A stretch of DNA of 6,583 nt from JBDNJM01 sp041687755. GTDB lineage: Bacteria > Planctomycetota > UBA1135 > GCA-002686595. Position 1 is the stretch's first letter; every line of letters begins with the position of its first letter. Made by a program: the position numbers and the translations under genes. The notes beneath the pieces are model-generated. The model worked only from the letters and a program-made list of their open reading frames with translations, made no database searches and was not told where the DNA came from. Shown one piece after another: positions 1-5,876 of this stretch. The stretch covers positions 1 to 6,583 of the forward strand of contig JBDNJM010000068.1 in assembly GCA_041687755.1 (NCBI GenBank), given 5' to 3'.

Positions 1-522
1 CCGGTCGAGCGCGCGGCTCTGCTGCATGCGAACGGTTCCGGGACTGACGCCGCGCAGCGTCGCGATCTGCGCCGGAGCCAGGCCCTCGCGCAGGCGCAGC
101 TCGAGCACGCCGCGGTAGGGCTCGGGCAGCCGCTCGAGCGCATCGGCCAGGCGGTCCATCGCCTCCGCGCCCTCGGCGAACTCGCGCGGGTCCGGCTCGT
201 CGGTCTGCAGTTCGGCCGGAACGTCCTCCGCGGGCCGTGCGCGCCGCCGCAGGTCGCCCGCCGCGTTGTGCACGACCGTGCGCATCCACGGCCCCGGATC
301 GCGCCCGGGCTCCATGCGATCCGCTTGTTCGATCAGCCGCAGGAACGCCTCGCCGACCAGGTCCTCCGCGCGCCCCATCTCGCCGGTGAGCTGCAGCGCA
401 AATCCCAGCAGCCCGGGAGCGAGCCCGTCGAACAGCTCGGCGAGCGCCGCTTCGCTGCCGCTCTCGCAATACCGAGCGAGCGCGGCGGCAGCGGCCTGGG
501 GAGCGAGTTTGGGCGTGGGCAT
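1..522 (-). CDS. ECF-type RNA polymerase sigma factor, C-terminus cut by window edge
   Basis: This frame is open from the ATG at 522 to the left edge: 174 codons and no stop, so the gene is partial. It encodes an extracytoplasmic-function sigma-70 factor, which would direct RNA polymerase to a specific promoter set. Sigma region 2 spans about residues 15-97, with the acidic helix RAEDLVGEAFLRLIE (51-65) and PWMRTVVHNAAGDLRRR (78-94). A short acidic linker follows. Region 4 starts at RLPEPYRGVLELRLREG (131-147), and its helix-turn-helix IATLRGVSPGTVRMQQSR (153-170) would bind the -35 element. No Shine-Dalgarno motif precedes the ATG; it was chosen because the sigma homology begins shortly after it. 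Region 4 resembles that of the large sigma factor at 3146-5671, so this protein may also carry a C-terminal extension beyond the edge; that is inference. It is divergent from the VCBS gene at 779. The sigma-factor call is secure, the promoter targets are unknown. Confidence 0.9.
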   Translation of the reverse strand, partial: MPTPKLAPQAAAAALARYCESGSEAALAELFDGLAPGLLGFALQLTGEMGRAEDLVGEAFLRLIEQADRMEPGRDPGPWMRTVVHNAAGDLRRRARPAEDVPAELQTDEPDPREFAEGAEAMDRLADALERLPEPYRGVLELRLREGLAPAQIATLRGVSPGTVRMQQSRALDR

Positions 523-640
523 GACAGCAGGAGTACGCGGGGGCCGTCCAAGCGCAACGCGAAAGCTCCGGGAGTTTCGGGAGCCGGCGCCGGGACCGTC
601 TAGGGGGCTCCCCCAGGTCCGCGGCCCTCCAGGCGCAACT

Positions 641-657
641 GCCGGGACGTTCCCGGC
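641..657. promoter_or_regulatory. 17-bp palindrome, possible operator
   Basis: GCCGGGA (641-647) and TCCCGGC (651-657) form a perfect 7-bp inverted repeat around the 3-base centre CGT. It lies between two divergent genes, 119 bases from the sigma start and 121 bases from the VCBS start. That central position suits a dimeric DNA-binding protein. In GC-rich DNA a 7-bp arm can occur by chance, so this is only a candidate. Confidence 0.35.
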
Positions 658-748
658 GCAATCCGCGTCCGACCTGCTAGACCGGAACAGAGCTGCGCTG
701 CGTTCTGCCCCGCGCCCCGGAAGGCCTCGACCGCCGCCCGGCCACTCA

Positions 749-770
749 CCCGACCCGCAACCCAAACCCC
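749..770 (-). other. G-quadruplex-type motif on the minus strand
   Basis: On the plus strand there are four C-runs, CCC (749-751), CCC (754-756), CCC (761-763) and CCCC (767-770), separated by 2, 4 and 3 bases. The minus strand therefore fits the canonical four-run G3 quadruplex pattern. The motif ends 8 bases before the VCBS start codon, so it lies in the template strand of that gene's leader. No function is shown, and C-rich leaders occur by chance in such genomes. Confidence 0.4.
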
Positions 771-778
771 ACCGCATC

Positions 779-1861
779 ATGCGTCCGATCCTGCTCCTCG
801 GCGTGACGTGCGCCCTGCCCGCCCTGCTGCTCGTCGACCCGTTCGCGGCGGGCGACATCCGCCTAGGGCCCCCCGAGCCCCTGCTGGCCGACGGCGAGCC
901 GATCGACACCGGCGAATACGTCGGCTACGCCGGTCCGCTCGTGACCGACTTCGACGGCGACGGCGACCAGGACCTGCTCATCGGGAACTTTCGCGGGTCG
1001 ATCCAGCACTTCGAAAACGTCGGCGAAGCCGACGCCGCGCGCTTCGAGTCCCGCGGCCTGCTGCAGGCGGAGGGCGAGGACATCGAGCTCAACAACTGGT
1101 GATGCATCGCAATCGGTCCGCAGTTGGCGGATCTGAATGGCGACGGCACCCAAGACCTAGTGAGCGGCTGCTTCGAGGGCGTCGTGTACTGGATGGCCGG
1201 CATCGAGGGAGGCTTCGCCGCGCCGGCGCAGTTGCGCGATAGTGAAGGCGACCCGCTGCGGCTCGGTCAGTTCTGGAACTACGTGACCACGGAGTGGGAT
1301 GAGGTGGACAAGTCCGAGCACCGCTCACAGCTCGGCATCTCCGCGTTCCCGGTGGACTGGGACGCCGACGGCGACCTCGACCTGCTGCTGGGCTCGAACG
1401 AGGGCAACATGTACGTGCGCCTGAACGAGGGCAGCGCGACCGACGGGTCCTTCGCGCCCCAGAGCATCGAGGTGCAGGTGAACGGCAAGCTCGCCGAGGT
1501 CCCGGGCGGACATGCCCAGCCGGTCGCCGCAGACTGGGACGGCGACGGCCTGTTCGATCTGGTGAGCGGCGGCGGCAGGGGCGGCGTCTACTGGTGGCGC
1601 AACACCGGTTCGGCCGACGCGCCGGCGTTCGCTGAGCACAAGGCGCTCGTGGAACCGATCGCTTCTGGCCCCGGTGGGCCCCAGCGCGGCATCCAGGTCG
1701 CCGTCGCCGACTTCGACATGGACGGCGATCTCGTGCTCGGCGACCAGGTCGGTCGCGAGGCACCCGCGGGCTCGGACCGCGAGATGGGCGGCCGGCTCTG
1801 GGTCGTGAAGCGCGAGGGCCCGCTCGACGCCGAGCCGGTCGAGGCAGGCGCTCCGCGCTGA
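779..1861 (+). CDS. Secreted FG-GAP/VCBS repeat protein with in-frame TGA, candidate selenoprotein
   Basis: If TGA 1100-1102 is read as selenocysteine, this is a 360-residue exported protein. The ATG at 779 begins a typical signal peptide: MRP, then the hydrophobic stretch ILLLGVTCALPALLLV, with probable cleavage near residue 24. Five FG-GAP/VCBS units follow, each with a calcium-binding-type loop: DFDGDGDQD (57-65), DLNGDGTQD (118-126), DWDADGDLD (193-201), DWDGDGLFD (252-260) and DFDMDGDL (311-318). Each loop is followed by a hydrophobic strand such as LLIGN or LVSG. Such units build beta-propellers; the ligand is unknown. The TGA is codon 108, giving W107-U108-C109, and falls between propeller units 1 and 2. 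Both halves are in the same frame without other internal stops, so no frameshift is needed. The true stop is TGA at 1859-1861. The fifth loop is short, lacking a second Asp-Leu pair. No Shine-Dalgarno motif is visible. The alternative is a pseudogene with a single nonsense mutation. Confidence 0.8.
1100..1143 (+). promoter_or_regulatory. In-frame UGA plus SECIS-like hairpin, candidate selenocysteine insertion signal
   Basis: Immediately 3' of TGA (1100-1102), GGTCCGC (1115-1121) pairs with GCGGATC (1127-1133) in seven base pairs, including one G-U. They close a five-base loop, AGTTG (1122-1126). Outside an internal loop, TCGC (1107-1110) pairs with GCGA (1140-1143). Known bacterial SECIS elements have an apical loop roughly 16-37 nt after the UGA, a short loop, and a G among its first two bases. 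Here the spacing is 19 nt and G is the second loop base. Codons ending in A or T (GCA, GGT, GAT, AAT, CAA, CTA) make up 6 of the 19 codons after the TGA and none of the 24 before it, as expected if RNA structure constrains third positions. This is a sequence-level prediction only. Confidence 0.6.
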
Positions 1862-1906
1862 GCGGGGGGCGAACTCCCTCGTCCGCCCGTCGGAATTCAG
1901 CCGTCC
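1862..1906. other. Convergent intergenic gap
   Basis: Forty-five bases separate the stop codons of the convergent VCBS and enolase-family genes. I see no stem followed by a T-run on either strand, so there is no recognisable intrinsic terminator. Confidence 0.5.
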
Positions 1907-3004
1907 CTAGCCGCGGCCAAAACCCGGCCGCCGGGTCGGCACTTCGAGCGGCGACGCCGCCGCCTCCACGGGCCCGGGCGCATGGAACGCGCTCGGGCTC
2001 GCGTCGTTCGGCCCCTCGGGGCAGAGCAGGCGCCCCAGCTCATGCAGCTGCAGGCGGCCGGGTCCCAGCTCGAACTGGGCGCCCAGGTACAGGGCACAGC
2101 CGCGTTCCAGGCCGAGTTCCGCGAGCTCCAACAGCCCGGCGAGCGAGCCGCTACGCGAAGGCTTTAGATTCACGTGGCCTAGCTCCGCGCCCGCGCGCTC
2201 GAGCGCCCCCGCCTCCCCGAGCGGTGCATCCCAGGAGACTCGCCGCGGCGCGCCCCGCAACAGCCCGTGCGCCTCACCGCCGGCCGGCGGGTCCTCCACA
2301 ATCCAGTCGGTGCCCTGAACCACCGCGGACAACACGGCGTGGCTCGCGACGCCCACGCCCACGCCCGCGCCACCGGCCGCCTTCCAGTCGACGATTCGAA
2401 CCCGGCCAAGCGACTTCAGTTCGTCCACCAGCGCCGGCGTCCACGCCGCCGTAGCGTCCAACTTGAACTCGATCCCAGGCCAACGCTCGGCCAACTCGCG
2501 CAGCGGCTCCAGCGAACAGGCCTTCCCGAGCGAGGCCGACACCACGTAGCGCAGCGGCCGCTCACTTCGTTTCAGCACCTCGCCGAGCGTCGCCCCGGCC
2601 CGCGCGAGCGCCAGGTCGATCGCCGCCGCCTCCAGCGCCCAGCGCCGATACCGCCGCGACACCGGCCGCGCCGGCTCCGGCAGCCGCGCCCGCAGCACCT
2701 TGTCCAAGCCGTCGAGAAACGCGCCCAGGGTGCCCTCGAAGCGGTAGTCGTTCAGGACCCCGAACCAGTAAGCGTGGTCGGCGCGCTCGAAAGTCACGTC
2801 CTCGGACGCGCCAACGCAGCCCACGCCGCTCAGCCGCAGCTCGGTCGTCCGCCGCCGCCAGCCGCTGCGCGTGCGCAACTCCAGCGCGCGCGTCGCGACC
2901 CGCTCAATCGTCAGCGGCAGCGCGAGCAAGGCTTCCAGGCCCCGAGCTGCAGGCTCCCGCCGCGGCCCCGAGCGCTCGTCCCGTGGTTCGATGACATCCC
3001 CCAT
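1907..3004 (-). CDS. Enolase-superfamily enzyme (mandelate racemase/muconate-lactonizing/MenC-like), substrate unknown
   Basis: A 365-residue protein whose C-terminal barrel matches the enolase superfamily, which uses a divalent metal to abstract a proton alpha to a carboxylate. Candidate active-site strands occur in order: FKLDATAAW (180-188), VRIVDWKAAGG (202-212), WIVEDPP with E237 and D238, VSWDAPL with D259, and VNLKPSRSGSL with K281. YLGAQFELGPGR (306-317) and PEGPNDASP (329-337) near the end are typical of a poorly characterised branch annotated as mandelate racemase or o-succinylbenzoate synthase-like. I cannot assign a substrate, and no menaquinone gene lies nearby. ATG at 3004 is preferred over the in-frame TTG at 3022 because GAGGAG sits six bases upstream of it. 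The gene is downstream of the large sigma gene on the same strand, across a 141-base structured spacer, and converges with the VCBS gene. Superfamily membership is fairly secure, function is not. Confidence 0.8.
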   Translation of the reverse strand: MGDVIEPRDERSGPRREPAARGLEALLALPLTIERVATRALELRTRSGWRRRTTELRLSGVGCVGASEDVTFERADHAYWFGVLNDYRFEGTLGAFLDGLDKVLRARLPEPARPVSRRYRRWALEAAAIDLALARAGATLGEVLKRSERPLRYVVSASLGKACSLEPLRELAERWPGIEFKLDATAAWTPALVDELKSLGRVRIVDWKAAGGAGVGVGVASHAVLSAVVQGTDWIVEDPPAGGEAHGLLRGAPRRVSWDAPLGEAGALERAGAELGHVNLKPSRSGSLAGLLELAELGLERGCALYLGAQFELGPGRLQLHELGRLLCPEGPNDASPSAFHAPGPVEAAASPLEVPTRRPGFGRG

Positions 3005-3010
3005 GATCCG

Positions 3011-3016
3011 CTCCTC
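3011..3016 (-). promoter_or_regulatory. Ribosome binding site of the enolase-family gene
   Basis: GAGGAG on the minus strand lies six bases before the ATG at 3004. It decides the start against the TTG at 3022 and is the only clear Shine-Dalgarno motif in the window. Confidence 0.75.
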
Positions 3017-3035
3017 GGTCAAAGAGTCAAAGTTC

Positions 3036-3096
3036 TTGGGCCTGACGAGCTCCCGAGCGCTCTGTGCGCTCCAGCCTCGTCAGACGATGGGCCCAA
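3036..3096. repeat. Long interrupted hairpin in the sigma-enolase spacer
   Basis: Three nested stems stack in 61 bases. TTGGGCC (3036-3042) pairs with GGCCCAA (3090-3096), TGACGAG (3043-3049) with CTCGTCA (3076-3082), and GAGCGC (3055-3060) with GCGCTC (3066-3071) around the loop TCTGT. The main irregularities are a seven-base bulge (3083-3089) and an internal loop. On the minus strand it would sit in the transcript between the large sigma gene and the enolase-family gene, ending 19 bases before the ribosome binding site. No U-tract follows, so it is not a standard intrinsic terminator. It may be a leader structure, an mRNA-processing site or a protein-binding site. Confidence 0.55.
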
Positions 3097-3102
3097 AGGC
3101 AG

Positions 3103-3149
3103 CTGAGAGGCCATTCGACTGGGCAGCGCCATTTTTCACGGCCTCTCAG
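3103..3149. repeat. 10-bp perfect inverted repeat overlapping the sigma stop codon
   Basis: CTGAGAGGCC (3103-3112) and GGCCTCTCAG (3140-3149) are exact inverted copies separated by 27 bases. The right arm covers the sigma gene's stop codon (complement of 3146-3148). The loop holds a run of five T on the plus strand. It lies seven bases from the nested hairpin at 3036-3096, so almost the whole spacer can fold. It could mark the 3' end of the sigma transcript, but there is no T-run after the stem on the minus strand. Confidence 0.55.
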
Positions 3150-5671
3150 AGCTGAACTTCGAGGCGCTCGCCCGGCCGCAGGTCGAGGAAGCGCACCGGC
3201 GGGCCGTCGGCAGTGCCGACCTCGATCGCGATCGACCCCGCCTCGAGCGGCCCGAGCAGCAGCGGCGATCCCGGCTGCACGCGCCCGGCCGCGACCTGCT
3301 CCCCCCCGCGCGTGAGGCTGAGCGAGTGCACCTCCCGCGACGTCAGCCACACGTAGCCCCCCAGCTCCAGCTCGCCGGCATCGACCTCGCGCACTTCCCC
3401 CGCAATGACCTGCAGGTCGCTGAGCAGGCGCGGCGCACAGGCCACCGCCAGCACTCGCGCGCTGTAGGTGCCCGGAACCAGTCCAGCCAGCTCGAGACGC
3501 TCCGCGCCGAACGCGCGCGTCATCATGTGGCGGCCGTCGGGCGCGAACAGCTCGAGCCGCGGCAGGGCGAACTCCGTCACCCCGGCTCCCGGCTGCGGCG
3601 TTCGCACGATCAAGCTCCCCAGCTCGCGATCGTCCAACACCTCGAGACGTTCCACGAGCACGTCGATCACCGCGCCGGTCTCGAGTCCGACACGCGCGGT
3701 CCCGAGCGCGACGTCATCGCCCTCGGCATAGACGGTCCACAGGCCGGGCAAGAGCCCCTTCAGCCGCAGCTCGCCGCCCTCGTCGGTCTTGCCGCGCTCG
3801 CGATCCCCGCCGAGGTCCGACTGCAGCCACAGCTCCGCGCCCGCCACCGGCAGCGAGGCGAAATCGTAGGCCCGCACGACCACATGCGTGCTGGAGGGCA
3901 ACACGAACTCGAGGAACACGTGCTCATCCACGCCCAAGTCGAACACCGCCGCCGCCGCACCACTGTTCGCGCCCTCCGCCAGGACCCAATACTGGCCGGG
4001 CTGAAGAGCCTCCACGCGGCGCTCCGGCGACGACATCTCGATCAGCTCGAACTCCTTGAAGTCCGGCAGCGCCGTCGGCAACCCGTTGCCACCGAAGCGC
4101 GGCTCGCGTCGGCTGGCGGCCCGCCCCATTCTCAAGCGCGCCGCGCCCAGCTCGCTGCCGTCGGCGTTGCGCACATGCACCGCGAAGCTCGCCCCGCCCG
4201 CCTGCAGCCCAAGGATCAGCGGCTGATCCGGGCTCGTCAGGTCGGGCACGCCGCAGCCTCCATCGTGGCAGTAGCCCTCGGCCACGGCGCGCAGCACCGG
4301 CGGCCGCTCCGCCAGCTCAATCTCGCAGCGTCCCGCGCCGTCGGTGGTCGCGATCTCGAACCACGCGCGCGCGCGGTCCCGCGCCTCGATCCGCGCCCCC
4401 GGCACCGGCAGCCCGTCGGACCTCAGCACCGCGACGTGCACGCGCAGCGGGAAGCCGCTCTCGAACAGCTCAACGTTTTCTTCGCCGGCCTCGACCATCA
4501 CGCGGCGGCGCAGTCCGTTGCCCGCCGTCACGCGATAGCACCCGGCCGCCAGGCCCTCGAAGCGAACGCTGCCGCGCGCGTCGGTCTCCGCGAGCAGCAG
4601 GCCCCCCGACGCCGAGCGAGCCGTGTCGAGCAGCTCGACCACCACGCCCGAACGGGGCTTGCCGCCATGCTCCAACTTGACGGTCAGAACACCGAGCGCC
4701 ACCTGCGCCTCCGTGCCCCTCGCGCGATACAGATCGGTCGTCACGACGGCGGCGTCGTAGCGCCCCCCACCGCTGAACATGTCCTCCTCGAGCGCCGCCC
4801 CCGCGCCCCGCGGTCCCTCCGACAGTTTCGCAAGCTCAGCCGCCCCGCCCCGGGTCTCCACGTCGCTCGATCGATCGTCCAGCATCAGCACCAGCAGCGC
4901 GAGCACCAGCGGCGCGCCAAGCACCAGCCAGCCCAGCCCCGCCTGCCCCATGAGCGCGCTCAACGGCCGCACGGCGCTCGACGCCGTGCTCCCCTCGGGC
5001 AGCTCGGGCGCCGCCCCGAGCGGCGCCAGCTCAGCTGCCGACGCCAGCGTCGCCTCGCGCACCGCAGCCAGCCCGCGCCCGCTCAGCGGCAGGCTCGCCA
5101 GCACGGCACCGAGCGCGGCAGGCAGCAGCCCGCGCAGCAGCTCCGTTCCGCGGCTCAGCCGCATGCGCACCGCCCCCGGGCTCAAGTTCAGCACGTGCGC
5201 GATGTCCGCGCTGCGCATCCCGTGCCGCAGCCGCAGCAGCATCGCGCGCCGGTAGGGCTCGCGCAGGCCGTCGAGCGCCTTCGCCAGCTCCGCCGACATC
5301 TCCGCCGCCATGGCCTCGTCGTCCGGCGCGACCTGCTCGCCGATCCAGTCGAGCTGCAGGTCGAGCTCCTCGGTGGGCCGATTGCGGCGGTGGGCGTCGA
5401 TCGCACGCCGCCGCAAAATCGTCGTCAGGAACGGCCGCAGCGGTCTCCCCGGAACCCAGCTCCCCGGATTCTGCAGGGCCGCCAAGAACGTCTGCTGGAC
5501 TAGGTCCTCGGCGTCCGCCGCCTGGCCGACCAGGTGCAGCCCCAGCTTCAGCAAGTCGGGCGCGACCGCGTCGAAGACGCGCTCAAGCGCCGCCCCATCG
5601 CCGTTGCTGCGCCAGGCCAGGAAGTCCGCTTCGACCGAACCGGCCGGAATCTCGTATTGCTCGTGCTCCAC
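3146..5671 (-). CDS. Membrane-anchored ECF sigma factor with C-terminal carboxypeptidase-regulatory-like domains
   Basis: An 841-residue one-protein fusion. The N-terminus is an ECF sigma factor: region 2 contains AADAEDLVQQTFLAAL (51-66) and RPFLTTILRRRAIDAHRRN (79-97), and region 4 spans about 136-182 with helix-turn-helix IAHVLNLSPGAVRMRLSR. After a hydrophobic Ala-rich linker comes one transmembrane helix, about 246-264, core LGAPLVLALLVLML. The remaining 575 or so residues are predicted outside the membrane and form about six beta-sandwich units (roughly 325-410, 408-468, 490-590, 593-675, 685-770, 771-841). Motifs such as TDARGSVRFEGLAAGCYRV and TDEGGELRLKGLLPGLWTV are typical of carboxypeptidase-regulatory or Cna-B-like domains. 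This suggests envelope sensing coupled directly to transcription, perhaps through release of the sigma portion; that is inference. The GTG at 5671 is chosen because sigma homology starts soon after and upstream sequence is palindrome-rich. ATG 5746 or the longer frame to 5851 are alternatives. Confidence 0.85.
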   Translation of the reverse strand: MEHEQYEIPAGSVEADFLAWRSNGDGAALERVFDAVAPDLLKLGLHLVGQAADAEDLVQQTFLAALQNPGSWVPGRPLRPFLTTILRRRAIDAHRRNRPTEELDLQLDWIGEQVAPDDEAMAAEMSAELAKALDGLREPYRRAMLLRLRHGMRSADIAHVLNLSPGAVRMRLSRGTELLRGLLPAALGAVLASLPLSGRGLAAVREATLASAAELAPLGAAPELPEGSTASSAVRPLSALMGQAGLGWLVLGAPLVLALLVLMLDDRSSDVETRGGAAELAKLSEGPRGAGAALEEDMFSGGGRYDAAVVTTDLYRARGTEAQVALGVLTVKLEHGGKPRSGVVVELLDTARSASGGLLLAETDARGSVRFEGLAAGCYRVTAGNGLRRRVMVEAGEENVELFESGFPLRVHVAVLRSDGLPVPGARIEARDRARAWFEIATTDGAGRCEIELAERPPVLRAVAEGYCHDGGCGVPDLTSPDQPLILGLQAGGASFAVHVRNADGSELGAARLRMGRAASRREPRFGGNGLPTALPDFKEFELIEMSSPERRVEALQPGQYWVLAEGANSGAAAAVFDLGVDEHVFLEFVLPSSTHVVVRAYDFASLPVAGAELWLQSDLGGDRERGKTDEGGELRLKGLLPGLWTVYAEGDDVALGTARVGLETGAVIDVLVERLEVLDDRELGSLIVRTPQPGAGVTEFALPRLELFAPDGRHMMTRAFGAERLELAGLVPGTYSARVLAVACAPRLLSDLQVIAGEVREVDAGELELGGYVWLTSREVHSLSLTRGGEQVAAGRVQPGSPLLLGPLEAGSIAIEVGTADGPPVRFLDLRPGERLEVQL

Positions 5672-5712
5672 GGGTGCTGAATCGCAGCTCGGCCCCCCCT
5701 GCAACCGGACTC

Positions 5713-5765
5713 TCAGGTTTGGGCGCTGGAAACCTGAAGGCCCCATCCTGACACGAACGGGGCCT
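5713..5765. repeat. Two back-to-back inverted repeats upstream of the large sigma gene
   Basis: TCAGGTTT (5713-5720) and AAACCTGA (5730-5737) are an exact 8-bp inverted pair with a 9-base spacer. Starting on the very next base, AGGCCCC (5738-5744) pairs with GGGGCCT (5759-5765) across 14 bases. Both lie 42 to 94 bases upstream of the sigma GTG on its sense strand. They could be tandem operators or paired hairpins in the leader. Their presence argues that this stretch is not coding, which supports the GTG start. Confidence 0.5.
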
Positions 5766-5814
5766 CCCTGCCTGGACGCCCCCCAAGGCCCTCCAGCGCG
5801 GGCCCGGGCCCTCC

Positions 5815-5876
5815 CCTTCAGGATCCCGGAGCCCCCCCGGCAATTCCCCATCGCCCGGGCTATCCTTCAGGGTCCC
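5815..5876 (+). repeat. Near-identical 13-base direct repeat before cysteine dioxygenase
   Basis: CCTTCAGGATCCC (5815-5827) and CCTTCAGGGTCCC (5864-5876) differ at one base and start 49 bases apart. The core CCTTCAGG also occurs inverted at 5733-5740, overlapping the inverted repeats near the sigma gene. Three copies within 145 bases of a divergent region may be binding sites for a shared regulator, though chance cannot be excluded. Confidence 0.35.

Larger units (their letters stand above)
523..778. other. Divergent intergenic region between sigma gene and VCBS gene
   Basis: These 256 bases hold the promoters of two divergent genes, but I see no convincing -35/-10 pair for either. The region contains the palindrome at 641-657 and the C-run cluster at 749-770, described separately. 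It also has a looser inverted repeat, GGGAGCC at 579-585 against GGCTCCC at 606-612. The plus-strand frame of the VCBS gene stays open upstream to about 266, but that stretch translates to a low-complexity Arg/Pro/Ser-rich peptide lying partly antisense to the sigma gene, so I treat it as noncoding. Confidence 0.6.

Noticed and set aside
266..778. N-terminal extension of the VCBS reading frame
   Set aside because: The upstream part overlaps the sigma gene on the other strand and translates to low-complexity sequence. The signal peptide begins exactly at ATG 779.
1100..1102. TGA read as Trp or Gly through an alternative genetic code
   Set aside because: TGA also ends this same gene (1859-1861) and the large sigma gene (3146-3148) right where their homology stops, so it works as a normal stop elsewhere.
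1090..1130. Frameshift as the cause of the split VCBS gene
   Set aside because: Both halves are in the same frame (779 and 1124 differ by a multiple of three), so only a single in-frame TGA interrupts them.
1862..1906. Intrinsic terminator between the convergent genes
   Set aside because: Only a weak GGGCG/CGCCC pairing with a long loop is present, and there is no T-run on either strand.
3005..3022. TTG at 3022 as start of the enolase-family gene
   Set aside because: GAGGAG lies six bases before ATG 3004, within what would be coding sequence from the TTG.
2267..3106. 279-codon plus-strand open frame
   Set aside because: It is antisense to the enolase-family gene, has low-complexity composition and no recognisable motif.
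3326..5503. 725-codon open frame on the plus strand
   Set aside because: It lies wholly antisense to the large sigma gene. Its translation is rich in Arg, His, Gln and Pro with no domain, as expected from a shadow frame in GC-rich DNA.
5672..5851. 60-residue N-terminal extension of the large sigma factor
   Set aside because: The extension is Gly/Arg/Pro-rich without sigma homology and overlaps two abutting inverted repeats. GTG 5671 fits better, though ATG 5746 is not excluded.
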